Part shown: piece after piece, positions 1-10,470 of the stretch | How the letters are laid out: every line of letters starts with the position of its first letter | Numbering within the stretch: position 1 is the stretch's first letter | NCBI GenBank assembly: GCA_947646735.1 | Contig: CANTFK010000186.1 | Coordinates: 62,001 to 126,000, forward strand | Origin: Peronospora farinosa | Taxonomy: Eukaryota > Oomycota > Peronosporomycetes > Peronosporales > Peronosporaceae | Direction of reading: 5' to 3' | Length of the DNA: 64,000 nucleotides | Notes under the pieces: model-generated | Told to the model about the DNA's origin: nothing | Seen by the model: only the letters and a program-made list of their open reading frames with translations | Databases searched by the model: none | Program-made: the position numbers and the translations under genes

Positions 1-939
1 GCATCGAATCCATTGAACAGGCTAAGGCCATTGACGCACGTACATGCCGTGCCTGGATTGGTCACCCGAAGCTCTACGTGTTCGGTAGGAAGTAGATTTT
101 GTTGCATGCTATAACCAGTGGGGTATCTTATGCTAGTGTTGTGTTACCACAGACAACTCGACGACTTTCGAGGGCAAGATGCAGCGTCTTGTGGACACAG
201 CGGCCGGGTTGTGTGGTATTCCCACGACGGTTAGGGCATCCCGAAAGTACTTGCTTACCAATACACCAGTTGAGATTCCGTTCCACCACGAGGACTTTGA
301 GGTGGAAAAGGTGTATCTGAAGCCCGAGGCTGCTAGTGCGTTAACTTGGACTGTTCCTCTGCTTTGGTGTCGAGATGTCATACTCATCTAATTCATTGAT
401 TTTGTGACAGAGACGAGCAAGGACTACTCTTTTGTGCGTTGCCGTTCTCAATATGGCATTCCCGCCTATGGCATGACCACCGTTCGCTACCTCAACACCG
501 GTGATGCGTAAGTTGGTCCACTTCTTGCAACGTCCTTACAACGTCTTTTGTTCAGCTCTACCTTCGTAGCTAAACACTGATTTATTCTTTGTTTTCGATC
601 AGTGTGCATCTCAAGCGCGTTCTCAGTGCGCGTGAGTACTCGTACGCTGTAAGACATCGCCGTGACCCAGCGCGGAATGTGATCAAGCAGCAGCGAATGT
701 GCTTCCTGTACAAGAACCAATCGTTTCAGATCCACGTCTACAAGGAGCCTGTGGAAGTTGCAGCACTCACTGTGCTGCATGTGCAGGCATCCTGTGAAAA
801 TGACCAGGACATTGTCATGCCGTCGTTCCTGAGCATTGAGAAGGAGCTGCCTGGCTCGGACGAGACCATGTCGGCCTATAACGTGTCGAAGAAAAATCTC
901 GTGGATGATGTCGAGAGAAAAGAGTCGGCGGAAGTGTAG
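1..939 (+). CDS. Ttd14-like P-loop NTPase/CYTH-type protein, 3' part (5' end outside window)
   Basis: Four exons read in phase: 1-84 (frame from base 3), 153-335, 411-507, 603-939 (TAG). Introns start GTAGGA, GTGCGT, GTAAGT and end CAG/CAG/CAG. The product keeps the end of an AAA_28-type nucleotide-binding half (ARTCRAWIGHPKLYVF, then DNSTDFEGKMQRLVD) and a C-terminal CYTH-like half with charged strands (FVRCRSQYGIPAYGMTTVRY, LKRVLSAREYSYAVRHRRD, FQIHVYKEP). This order resembles Drosophila Ttd14, a GTP- and phosphoinositide-binding trafficking protein; the family assignment is from memory of the motifs. The tail (about 50 residues) is acidic and probably disordered. Convergent with the next gene. 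The P-loop itself lies upstream of the window, so nucleotide binding cannot be checked here. Confidence 0.65.
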
Positions 940-1498
940 ACCTGGGTACTTTCGCTAGCATTACAATTAGAAATTGCTGGATAATGGCAGTAAGGGCAAA
1001 TGTGTAGCCAGAGAATCAGCATCTAGCTGAAACTCTTTGATCACTTGCGTTTGATAGCTTTTCTGCAGGATGCACATTCAAGATGCACCCCTTCCTCGGT
1101 TTAAAGACACCGAATGCACGAATAGATAGGAAAACATTAAGTTTAGCACGTGCATAGATGCATACGGTTTGGGGCTCAAGAAAACAAGACAAGACCATTC
1201 ACTGCATGTAGTAGTAGGAACACGATAGCAAAGCTAGCGCAATTCTCATGTCCAGATTTGAACAAGCCATTATCATTAGACGCGCGTAATTTCGACTGCT
1301 CATGGTGGGAATGACCAAGGAATTGAAGGTTGTGCTTGACCAATATCGGGTGATGACCTGCAGTTTGCCGAGAGCGCATATACATGCCGAATGGGAGCAA
1401 GCAATAACAGGGTGAAATTGAAAACTAGAATTAGGCTATTGTCGACACTAAAGTATGGCATGGTGTTCCTTATCTTGGACTCCCTTTTATGGACGCAC
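940..1498. other. Convergent intergenic spacer
   Basis: About 560 bases between two convergent genes. Only short overlapping reading frames on both strands; no repeat or RNA gene recognised. Expected to hold both 3' UTRs. Confidence 0.5.
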
Positions 1499-3286
1499 TT
1501 ACACATTGGGCAGCGGAAGAAACTTGTCAATCTGCTCCTGAGGCACACCGCGTTGATGGAGGTCGTGCCGCTCACGGAGCAACGTTGCAATACGTACTAT
1601 TTCGGTCGCCGATGGAGATAACGTCGATGGCGATGGAGATGGCGTCGGTGGAGATAACGTCGGTTGAGATGGAGCTGGTGTCGATAGAGATGGAGCTGGT
1701 GTCGATAGAGATGGAGCTGGTGTCGATACAAAACGGCGTACTTCGGGTACAGCAATCTTTTTCTTTGCAGGTTGGTCTACATCTTCCTCAGTGTCGCTAT
1801 TGGAGAAAGTTGTAGCGTGATTCGAGTTGCTATCGTCTTCGAATACATTTGTTTCTTCGGCGTTGTGGCTTTCAATGTCGGGCATGACTACTTGCTCTGT
1901 CGTAAACCTGTCCGTCAAAGCGCTTGGATAGTCAGGGCTTGCGTTGCCTTCGGTCATTACGAGCTCTCCAGGTATCTCATCGCATGCTAAATCATCTTCG
2001 TCACTATTGTGTAATTTCTCATCGTCTTGAATACCAACAGGCGACAACACCCGCGGTTCAATATGATCGATACCGTCTCTCTCAGCAAAAACTTTCTTAA
2101 GAGATGCACCGTATTGATCAAACGCTGACGATGGGCGGGCTCTTCCTCCCGCTTGCCTTTGGAGACTGTCGATTTTTACTCGGATAGCGTGAATTGTACA
2201 ACCGCGATGGCCGACACCTTCTATCTTGCGCAAGAGTTCGGCCAACATTTTCCCCTTATCTCCTTTTTTAGTAGACTGCGTGTATGCAACGTAATAACGC
2301 TCCATCCACTCTATCAATAGCTCCATAGCAGTCGGAGCGCCGGGTGCCGCTGATTTCATCCACGATAACCGACTGTTGGGACTATTACGAGCGTGTTTTC
2401 TGACAGGATTTTTCATGACCATAGAGACCTTGCCGTTACTGACGATGCTCTTCGCCAATTCGTAGGCATCGTTGTTAGTGTTGTCAGCAGGTTGTTGACC
2501 GGTAATACTGCCAAGCCGTTCAGGCTCTTCCATTGCATCATCTCGAGCCGCATTATGATCGAGATTCTCATCTTCCCGGCTATCAACACTCTCTCCACCA
2601 TCTCTTACGTCGTCACGTTCTTGACCAGCATCTCCCATCGTAAAAATCTCTTCCAGTACCGATCCAAATTGTTCCCAAGCTGCTGATCGTGTCTTCTCGC
2701 CTCGTACTTCCCTATGTAAAACATCAATCTTTGCCCGAACTGTATTTACAGCACAGTCCTGGATCCCTGCATCCTTCATCTCTTTCACTAACTCCTCTAG
2801 CATCTTCCCTTTCTCTCCCTTTCTCGTAGCATGAGCGTATGCACTATAGTTCGACTTGAGCCAATCTACCAGTACTTCCATCCCACTTGGGCCACTATAA
2901 GCCGAAGGTTCAAGCCACGACAGACGACTGGGGGCATGACTTCGTGCTTTTTGTTGAGCAATTGTAACGTCTGCATGGCCGTCCTTGAACAGCAACTCCT
3001 CTAGATGATCTTGATAAGGTTTTAATGGCTTGATAATGTCTCGATTAAGTACTGTCGCATCGTGTAGAATTTCTTTTAGGTAATTAATGTATTTTAAAAT
3101 CTGATCCACTTCGCACTGGAATCCACGGGCATTGAGCTCTCGACATAAAGGTCCGAGCACTTCACGTTGATGCGCAGACGCGTGATAGACGACACCATTT
3201 TGTCTAAACCAATTGATAAGAATTTGTAGTGGTGTGGGACTGTCTGGCCTCATGGGGCGCAGCCAGTTGATGTCTAGCGTCGACAT
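1499..3286 (-). CDS. Protein with three tandem Myb/SANT-like domains and a Pro/Ser-rich tail
   Basis: The open frame reaches 3325, but that start is TTG; the first ATG is at 3286 (MSTLDINWLRPM), giving 595 residues. Three related blocks of about 90 residues occur: near 5-95 (INWLRPM, LQILINWF), 120-215 (LSWLEPS, MEVLVDWLKSNYSAY, GKMLEELVKEM) and 305-400 (LSWMKSA, MELLIEWMERYYVAY, GKMLAELLRKI). Each has a Trp-led helix, a Gly-Lys-Met loop and a final helix ending in an aromatic-Gly pattern, like the SANT/Myb-like domains common in oomycete and fungal hypothetical proteins. The blocks are separated by acidic, Asn/Ser-rich linkers. Near the C-terminus a short lysine patch (PAKKKIAVPEVRR) may be a nuclear signal, followed by STPAPSL repeats. 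Role unknown; DNA binding is inference. Confidence 0.7.
   Translation of the reverse strand: MSTLDINWLRPMRPDSPTPLQILINWFRQNGVVYHASAHQREVLGPLCRELNARGFQCEVDQILKYINYLKEILHDATVLNRDIIKPLKPYQDHLEELLFKDGHADVTIAQQKARSHAPSRLSWLEPSAYSGPSGMEVLVDWLKSNYSAYAHATRKGEKGKMLEELVKEMKDAGIQDCAVNTVRAKIDVLHREVRGEKTRSAAWEQFGSVLEEIFTMGDAGQERDDVRDGGESVDSREDENLDHNAARDDAMEEPERLGSITGQQPADNTNNDAYELAKSIVSNGKVSMVMKNPVRKHARNSPNSRLSWMKSAAPGAPTAMELLIEWMERYYVAYTQSTKKGDKGKMLAELLRKIEGVGHRGCTIHAIRVKIDSLQRQAGGRARPSSAFDQYGASLKKVFAERDGIDHIEPRVLSPVGIQDDEKLHNSDEDDLACDEIPGELVMTEGNASPDYPSALTDRFTTEQVVMPDIESHNAEETNVFEDDSNSNHATTFSNSDTEEDVDQPAKKKIAVPEVRRFVSTPAPSLSTPAPSLSTPAPSQPTLSPPTPSPSPSTLSPSATEIVRIATLLRERHDLHQRGVPQEQIDKFLPLPNV
1610..1740. 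repeat. Coding minisatellite (Ser-Thr-Pro-Ala-Pro repeats)
   Basis: A unit of about 21 bases (gatggagctggtgtcgatag) recurs in tandem and decays into shorter gatggag/gatggcg units. On the minus strand it encodes the STPAPSL repeats at the end of the SANT-repeat protein. Confidence 0.75.
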
Positions 3287-3570
3287 CGGCCCACACTTTT
3301 GCGTGTCAATAAGTATGAAATTCAATGCGACTAGAGAAGAGATGAAATATAACGCCCAGACGGTGTATAAGATCCTACTTGAAGTCTTTACATTTCATTG
3401 TGTCGTTTATTCAACAACTTTTCGCCTCTGCTTTTATATTGCAATATATGGTACCTCTTTTTCGAAAACATTCCCATTTTCCGTGGATCGGCAAGTGGAT
3501 GCAGTTAAATTCAACACCAAGCGATGCGTATCTATGCACTATGATCTCGCATCTTAAACGCCTTAGGCGT

Positions 3571-5046
3571 TTATAATGCCTTTCGATCAAAGGTGCGGTA
3601 TTTCTTCGTCTTGTAGGCCACACCAAGCATCACAAATAGCCCCAGTACCATTAACATTGCATTGAAACTTTGCATTGACGACCACACGACGAAGACCTTG
3701 CCAGTCAGTGCGACGTTCATAGCATCAATCTCCTCCTCATCGTAGCCGTATGCGCTTGTGACATACGACACAATCTTATCGTCATGAAGTCGTACAGGAT
3801 CCAGCGATATGGGGTCGCCATTTTCCACGTAGCAGACTGGACACGCCCTTTTCGACGGCCACTGCTCTTTCTTAAGGACCTTATTCACCGTGTTGTGCAT
3901 CTCCCATATCCACATTATCACTGCATGAGGCCCTTTTGCATCGCTTTTGGCTAGCTCGTCGATGACACTCTCCGGGTTGGACTGCAAAAAATGTTTCCGA
4001 CACTCTTCGCAGCCAAAAAAGTTCTTCACGTAAAGCCTGATTGCCACCATGATTTTGCTCGGCTTCCAAGGTTCCGATGCAGACTCTTCGGTTACTGTCA
4101 CTTCATTCGCTGTCATGATGTGAAACAATGTCCACAAACCGCATGTGTACGTCTTGCAAAACGCCCAGGGCTTGTCTTCTTCACTCGACGCAAACAAGTT
4201 CACAGGAAAAGTTTTGTTACTCGCAAATTCCTCCCACCTACTCAGCAACTCTTTCCAATCTGCAAGATTCCAATGGTTGCCCGTCTTCATCGCATCTGCT
4301 AGTGTAGCAAGAACATGTCGGTTTTTCTTCAAAGGGAACGACGCCGCAAGTGCCTCCACCCACATTAGCGCCACCTCATATCTCTCTCCTTCCAGCACAT
4401 TAGCCCCCATAAAAAACCCGTCCTGAAACGTAGACACCGCTGCAATACCCGCGTCATACAAACGCTTGTACTTCATCTCCAACGACTGATCACTGTATAT
4501 CAACACCCCTTCATCTCCATCAGCTTCCACAATGCCTTCCTTTCGGATATTCCTCAATCGGACTGCCAATTCCTTTATATCCACCCCAGATTTCACATTA
4601 TGCTCGTCCATGAGTCTCTCTGCCCATTCAATCACTGCCTTACTAGTCATAAAGGTTCGTTTCATCATCCAGGCCTTCTCTGAATTTGCTGGAACATGAT
4701 GAAGCTTCACTCCGGGATATCCATAAATGTCTTCTTGATTGCAGATTTCGTTGTCTTTGGTGCAATCTACAGCCCCGACACTGACTTTGTCGACTTTTGC
4801 ATAGAAATTGGCGACTTGATCCCATTCGGGTGCAAATTGGCGACAATGAGGACACCACGGAGCGTAATAGTCCACAAGCCAGACGATATTGGAATCGTTC
4901 AACATTTTGTCGTAATTCTGCGCGTTGAGCGAATGTATTCGGAACGACTTGGTGAACAGAGGACTGATGTCATGATTAGCGAAAGAAAAGCCAGAAATGG
5001 TGGACACCAGCACGAACAACGCTGCCAAAAGCACGAGCAGCGACAT
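3571..5046 (-). CDS. QSOX-type sulfhydryl oxidase, copy 1 (thioredoxin + Erv/ALR)
   Basis: 491 residues, single exon, ATG start. A signal peptide (hydrophobic 1-20, ending SGFSFA) is followed by a thioredoxin domain with the PWCPHC active site (Cys65/Cys68). The C-terminal Erv/ALR part has the redox motif FFGCEEC (Cys346/Cys349), the FAD-site pattern WIWEMHNTVN and the distal pair CPVC (Cys402/Cys405). A transmembrane helix lies near 449-478 with a basic cytosolic tail, typical of QSOX. The enzyme would oxidise thiols to disulfides with O2 as acceptor in the secretory pathway. All expected cysteine pairs are present. The next gene upstream (5837-7309) is a tandem paralog in the same orientation; the pair looks like a local duplication. 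Confidence 0.9.
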   Translation of the reverse strand: MSLLVLLAALFVLVSTISGFSFANHDISPLFTKSFRIHSLNAQNYDKMLNDSNIVWLVDYYAPWCPHCRQFAPEWDQVANFYAKVDKVSVGAVDCTKDNEICNQEDIYGYPGVKLHHVPANSEKAWMMKRTFMTSKAVIEWAERLMDEHNVKSGVDIKELAVRLRNIRKEGIVEADGDEGVLIYSDQSLEMKYKRLYDAGIAAVSTFQDGFFMGANVLEGERYEVALMWVEALAASFPLKKNRHVLATLADAMKTGNHWNLADWKELLSRWEEFASNKTFPVNLFASSEEDKPWAFCKTYTCGLWTLFHIMTANEVTVTEESASEPWKPSKIMVAIRLYVKNFFGCEECRKHFLQSNPESVIDELAKSDAKGPHAVIMWIWEMHNTVNKVLKKEQWPSKRACPVCYVENGDPISLDPVRLHDDKIVSYVTSAYGYDEEEIDAMNVALTGKVFVVWSSMQSFNAMLMVLGLFVMLGVAYKTKKYRTFDRKAL

Positions 5047-5166
5047 CGCATCAACTTTTTCAAGTAATAAAGTATTTTTGCATAGCGAATAACGTCAATT
5101 ATTGTTTTGATTGATACAATAATATTGTCAATTATTATTTTATTTGACGCCATTCCATCGATGAGA

Positions 5167-5811
5167 TATATTCAGCTGAAACTCACTTCCCAATTCGAGC
5201 CTTCGAGCAACAACGGCCAAGAGACGAAGACCTTCAAAGAGCCGGTCAACCGGCCCCCTCCGACCAGGGCGGGAAGTCCCTCCAACGGGAGGCCCAGGAT
5301 AAGAGGGGGAGGTTTTCCCTCTGCTGCGTGCGCTATGGGGGGCAAGCGCAGGTGCGAACCGTAAGGGGAGCACCAACCCTGTTACCCCCGGGGGAGAGGA
5401 TCGATGACCGCGGTTATCATTCCCTCTTTCCCCAATAGTTCCTGCTATTCTACGTCAGCCTTCAAGCCGCCGATTCGATCGCCGAGCGCGAATCTCGGTC
5501 CCACGAAGTGAACTTGCCAAGAACGTGAATTGATCGGCCCCGTCCAGGTGCATCAGCGGTCGATCGGGACTGATCGGTGTGGTGCCCGGCGCTTGTTGCG
5601 ATCATTGAGCCACTGTTTACACCTCGGGCTGGATACCCGATTCCACGTGCCCTTTTCGGAGTGTCCCCCGTGACGCCCGACGTCTCGAGCCAGCAGATTG
5701 AGCCAGCGAGGCGAAGAATGACGAAGTCCTGGTAGAAGCACTCCAGACATCTTGCCAATCCTTAATGTTTGAAATAGACGGTCTGTTCTTCTTCTATATT
5801 CAGCTGAAACT
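5167..5811. mobile_element. 611-bp insertion flanked by 17-bp direct repeats
   Basis: The perfect 17-mer tatattcagctgaaact occurs at 5167-5183 and 5795-5811, enclosing 5184-5794. The enclosed DNA is much more GC-rich than its flanks (for example 5240-5400), has no long open frame, and shows neither obvious LTRs nor terminal inverted repeats. A 17-bp duplication fits target-primed integration of a non-LTR element or SINE; the class is inference. It lies between the two QSOX genes without touching either. Confidence 0.65.
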
Positions 5812-5836
5812 AGACGGTGAAGTTCTTCAAATCTCT

Positions 5837-7309
5837 CTATGCGATGTGGTCCTGTGTTTTTAATACTTTGGTCCCGATCAAGTGATGCTTGAACTGCTGG
5901 ATCAATGCGGCAAAGATTGCGATAAGTACAGCAACAGTGGCTATCGACCGCATTGATACCCATGGTGTAGTCACGAGACGATGCTGCTCTAGTTTCAACT
6001 TGTCTCCGAACTTGTATACACTTCTGACGTAGGCAGCGACAATATCTTCATTCAGCATCGTTGGGTCGAACGAAAGTGGCAGAATATTAGTATCATAGCA
6101 ATAGGGGCAGGAGAGCTTCGTTGGCCACATTGACTTGCCATAAAACATATTTACTATGTTGTGAACCGTCCAGATCCAAAGTATAACAGTGTTCGGACCA
6201 TCTTCATCAATAAGAGCCAAGTTCTCGATCACAGTTTTTGTGTTCACCGTTAGAAAACGACGCTTGAACATTTCACAGCCGAAAAAGTATTGCACCACGA
6301 GTCGGATAGCTAGCACGATTTCACTTGGTTTCCATTGCTCCATCGACGATTCGGAAGTGACATCACTCACTGTGAGGGTGTGAAACAATGTCCAGAATCC
6401 ACACATAAAGGTTTTGCACATATACAGGACATCTTTGTCTGCAAACAAGTTGGAAGGGTAGCTCATTGCATTAGCAGTAACTTTCCACCGGTTAATGAGG
6501 TTGTTCCAGTCCGCCTGCTTCCATCTTTTCTGCTCTTTCATCGCATCCACAAGCTTTGCAAAGGCATCGCGGTTCTCCTTAAAGGGAAAAGAAGCCGCCA
6601 GAGTCCGCACCCACGTCACTGCAGCCTCATACCGCTTCCCTTGTAAGACTGTCGTACCCATGAAAAATCCGACTTCAAACGTGAACAATGCAGTGGTTCC
6701 CGCAGCTTTTAGTCTCTTAAGCTGAACATCTACCGATCGATCATCGTAAAGAGGTTCCACCGGATCCCCAAACATCTTCTTCGGATTGCGAGAAACATTA
6801 TTTGGGGGGTATACTTCGTCAACATCAATCCCCCGTTGCATCTTATTATCCTTCAGCGTCTCCTCAATCCACTTTGCCACATATCTAGCGTTCATGTCTC
6901 GTCCAAAAGGCATCGTAATAGCTTCCTTTGCATCAGGAGGCACGTGGTACATCTTGACTCGAGGATACGACTGGATGCCCTCTTGGCTGCAAATATCGTT
7001 CTGTGTAGTGCAATCCACGGCTCCCCAATGGATGTTTTCCACATTGGAATATACGCTAGACACTTTTTCCCATTCAAGCGCAAATTGCCGACAGTCAGGA
7101 CACCAGGACGAGTGAAAGTTCACGAGCCATACATTTTGCGTATCATTCAACACGGCACCGAAGCTCTCGTTATCAAAGGTTTGAACAATCTTTGAAGTGA
7201 TGGACAGAGGACTTTCATCGAGTCGTGTATAGCCAAAAGCGAAGGGCAGTTGTTCTAATGCAAGAAGCGCTGTTGTCGCAGCGGATAATATCAGAGTTTT
7301 AGGGTACAT
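5837..7309 (-). CDS. QSOX-type paralog with a degenerate Erv active site, copy 2
   Basis: The open frame extends to 7351 from a GTG; the ATG at 7309 starts a good signal peptide (hydrophobic 5-25, ending FAFG), so 490 residues. The thioredoxin motif is SSWCPDC (Cys70/Cys73). The Erv part aligns along its length with copy 1 and keeps WIWTVHNIVN and CPYC, but the proximal redox pair reads CEMF (Cys345, Phe348) where copy 1 has CEEC. A C-terminal membrane helix (IATVAVLIAIFAALI) is kept. With one active-site cysteine gone, electron transfer to FAD by the usual route should fail; it may work as a membrane thioredoxin-like or binding protein. No stop or frameshift is present, so it looks maintained rather than dead. 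Confidence 0.85.
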   Translation of the reverse strand: MYPKTLILSAATTALLALEQLPFAFGYTRLDESPLSITSKIVQTFDNESFGAVLNDTQNVWLVNFHSSWCPDCRQFALEWEKVSSVYSNVENIHWGAVDCTTQNDICSQEGIQSYPRVKMYHVPPDAKEAITMPFGRDMNARYVAKWIEETLKDNKMQRGIDVDEVYPPNNVSRNPKKMFGDPVEPLYDDRSVDVQLKRLKAAGTTALFTFEVGFFMGTTVLQGKRYEAAVTWVRTLAASFPFKENRDAFAKLVDAMKEQKRWKQADWNNLINRWKVTANAMSYPSNLFADKDVLYMCKTFMCGFWTLFHTLTVSDVTSESSMEQWKPSEIVLAIRLVVQYFFGCEMFKRRFLTVNTKTVIENLALIDEDGPNTVILWIWTVHNIVNMFYGKSMWPTKLSCPYCYDTNILPLSFDPTMLNEDIVAAYVRSVYKFGDKLKLEQHRLVTTPWVSMRSIATVAVLIAIFAALIQQFKHHLIGTKVLKTQDHIA

Positions 7310-7508
7310 GTTTGTTAGACACTGAACTTCGCTTGATTCATAAAAAAGCACATTTTTGCTCGATTATTTACAAAACAAAAGTAAGAAATGAAAATCCATC
7401 CACCGATCGAAATATCCAAGTGGATAATTTGTGATGTCTATCAACCAAATGACGACGTTATCAGAAACTAAACGCCTGAATCTCTATTGTTCGTCACCAT
7501 AGTTCTTC

Positions 7509-9573
7509 TTATCTGTCAGTTACGTACACACGCGCAGGAACAAGTTTACAAAAGTTAGCTCGCTGCTCCAAGGCGTTTGCAACTTGCAGTAGACGATCTT
7601 CCATCTTGCGAGCTCCCATGAGCTGAAGTCCAAGCGGATAATTTCTGTCACTTGTCAGTGCAGCTGGAAGGGAGATGGAGGGTACGCCGGCCATATTCGC
7701 TGGAACAGTCATAACGTCATTCAGGTACATGCTGACGGGATCCTCCTTCGCTTGCTTGCTGCAAATGGGAAACGGCCCTGAAGGCGTAGTAGGGGTCAAC
7801 AAGACGTCAAGACCCTGCTCTTCAAAGGCTCGCTGGAAGTCTTGGCGAATACGTTGACGCAGAATCACGCCTCGTTCATAATAGTCACTCATGGCACCAG
7901 CGGAGAGCACAAATGTACCGGAAAGGATTCGACGCTGCAAGACGAAATCAATCGGGAAGATGGTCAGTTCGCCACAATGCAAGCAAAGCACTCTACTTGC
8001 TCACCTGTACTTCTTCTCCAAATCCCTCCGATCGTGTTCTGCAGTACAAGTCATGAAGAGCATCCGACTGGTTTTCTTGCGACTTCAAAGTAATGTCCTT
8101 TGCCCTGCGATAAAATACAGCAACGGCTTATTGTGTACAACTTTTTAACACAGGCAAGCGGACTACCGTGCCAACAGCATCTTACCTATAACCGTAGCGA
8201 ACACCGTCATAGCGAGACAAATTCGAAGACGCTTCGGCACAAGCCAGAATGTAGTAGGCTGGAATGCATATCTTCGTCGTTGGCAGCGACACGCTAAAGA
8301 CTTGAGCACCCGCGTCACGAAGCCATGTAATGCCCTGATCCCACACTTCTACAATTTCGTCAGGGAGTTCTTTCACGAAGTATTCCGCGGGAACGCCAAC
8401 CCGAACACCAGTCAAGTCAACTTTCTTGGATTGTTTCGAAGACTGAACCGTGTTTGAGCACTATCACATGCATCTTTCAGCACTTTCTTGCCCTTTTTGT
8501 AAGAAAATAGATCGCAATAACGTACCCAGTTATCCGGCAACGTATCAGTAATGCAAGTCGAGTCCATTGGGTCTGGCCCCGCGATAGCCTTTAGCACAAT
8601 GGCTGCATCACTATAGCGTCACAAACATCACATGTGTGACTACATATTCAGTTTTATTCAATCTTGATGCTGCACCCACCCGACAGATCTTGCAAAAATC
8701 CCCGGCGTATCCAGAGAGCTCGCATACGAAATCATACCGTAGCGTGATACTCGTCCGTACGACGGCTTTAGTCCGACAATGCCGCAATACGCAGCAGGCT
8801 ATTAGCACACCAAATGACAAACATCATAGCATCATTAGGTCCTTACGACCACCTCTCTTCACCAGCTTGATTCAGAAAGGACTCACCTGACGCACTGAGC
8901 CTCCCGTATCCGATCCCAGCGCCGCAAAACAGCATCCTGAAGCGACCGCCGCGGCACTTCCACCTGAGCTCCCACCTGCAACCACCGCCTTATCCCCGAG
9001 ATCCTTCGACCATGGGTTGATGGTCGCACCAAACTTAGAGTACAGCGTGCCAGATCCCATTGCGAACTCGTCCATGTTCAGCTTACCCAGAAGTACTGCA
9101 CCTTGATTGAGCAGTCTCTGTGTGGCCGTCGACTCGTAGGGAGACACAAAGCCCTCGAGGATTTTAGAGGAGGCAGTAGTGGGCATATTTTCCATGCAAA
9201 AAAGGTCTTTCACACCCACAGGAATGCCGTCCACCAGGCCGAGCGACTTGTTAGCTGCACGACGGTCGTCGGACGCCTTGGCCAATTGCAACGCACGATC
9301 AAAGTCCGTAGCAACAAACATGTTATAGGCACGAGTTTTCTCCACTTGTTCGATGCAGGCTTGTGTGAGTTCGACGGCTGAAATGTCGCCGCGTGCCAGA
9401 GCTTCCGACGCGACGAGCAACGTTTTTCTGCACCAGTCACTAACGCCGCGTAACGAAGAACTGTGCCATGTTGAATTGATTACTCCCGCGCGAGATCTAT
9501 GCGCATGATTGTATGTTAGAAGCAAGTTCTGAGGTGCAATATGTCTGTAGATAACGTCACTATGGACACGCAC
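7509..9573 (-). CDS. gatA: Glutamyl-tRNA(Gln) amidotransferase subunit A, six exons
   Basis: Exons in transcription order: 9573-8887, 8798-8680, 8610-8526, 8442-8186, 8104-8005, 7934-7509; all junctions are GT-AG and keep phase, giving about 557 residues. The amidase-signature triad is visible: Lys122 (GVKDLF), Ser202 ([14 protein letters not shown]) and Ser226 ([10 protein letters not shown]). Downstream blocks match Gat[57 protein letters not shown] and the [10 protein letters not shown] / [13 protein letters not shown] segments. The enzyme amidates Glu-tRNA(Gln) with GatB/GatC, presumably in mitochondria. The start is unresolved: the first in-frame codon (9573) is GTG, no in-frame ATG precedes the amidase domain, and the ATG at 9599 is in another frame. 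A missed small exon or a sequence indel is likely. Confidence 0.9.
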
Positions 9574-9968
9574 CGACGCACGATACCCACGCGCTGCATT
9601 GCCAATCTAATTGACAAACTATTCAACTGCATGCTGCTCGATTATGCTGCTAGTAGGTTCCGTTAATTTTCAACCAATTGTTGTCAATAATGTAAATTCC
9701 GAAGCATGGTACGCGTGGATTGGCTGAAAGTTGATTGCGTAATTACTCGTAAGAAGTCCACCTGTTATTTTGACGAGGGCCTTGAGCGAATCGATTGGTC
9801 GAGCGTCTCGCTGGCTGCCGATGCCCGCCGGATTCTCCGCCATCCCATTATTTCCATCAAAGAAACGGAAAAGGTGCGTTTTATGATTTTAAGACCAAAA
9901 GTTTAACGAGTGTAGCAATTAGAAACTACAGGCAGCTAACATATCAAATGTAAAACAATCTTGCTCAG
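9574..9968. promoter_or_regulatory. Divergent spacer gatA / eL28 with probable 5'-UTR intron of eL28
   Basis: On the plus strand a GTGCGT donor near 9873 and a CAG acceptor directly before the eL28 ATG (9969) suggest an intron in the 5' UTR. A small ORF at 9706-9906 overlaps the putative UTR exon and is not credible as a gene. Confidence 0.35.
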
Positions 9969-10470
9969 ATGTCGAACGATACTCTCACGTGGCTATTGAC
10001 CAAGAACACCTCGTGCTTCGTTGTGAAGCGCAATGGCAACGAGTTTGCACGCGAAAAGTTCAATTTGCTAAACCGCAACTGCCGCAAATACTCAGGTCTG
10101 GCTTGCACCAAGGCTGTGGACATCTCGGCATCGGACAAGAAGTTGGTGCTTACCACGAAGATCGGGAAGGCTGCTAAGAAGCCTATTAAGGCTGAGAACG
10201 TCGTGCCCCTTCGCAAGGGCGCTCGCGGTGGTGCCAACACCATTCGTGCCAATATTTCTCGCAACTACTACCGTCGTGATTTGAAGAAGGCCGCTCTAGC
10301 CAAGTGGTCGCGTCTGTCCACGGTTGCTAAGGTCGAGAAGGGTGCGTTTAACGAGCAGACAGATGGATGATGAAACTGTTTAGGTGCTGACTGTTTGTGT
10401 GATTGCACTATAAATTTATGCAGGTGTTCTTCAGAAGAAGGCTATCCGTAGTCGTCGCATCAAGGCGTAA
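9969..10470 (+). CDS. RPL28: 60S ribosomal protein eL28
   Basis: Two exons, 9969-10341 and 10424-10470, with a GTGCGT...GCAG intron in phase 1; 139 residues. The start MSNDTLTWLLTKN and the blocks FVVKRNGNEFAREKFNLLNR, KYSGLA, NTIRANISRNYYRRDLKKAA and the basic end KKAIRSRRIKA match eL28 in length, order and charge. It is a component of the large cytosolic ribosomal subunit. The second exon supplies only the last 15 residues, and reading through the intron would add a wrong tail, so the splice is well supported. Confidence 0.92.

Noticed and set aside
9706..9906. 66-codon ORF before eL28
   Set aside because: No family match; lies in the probable 5' UTR region, and its possible splice does not join eL28 in frame.
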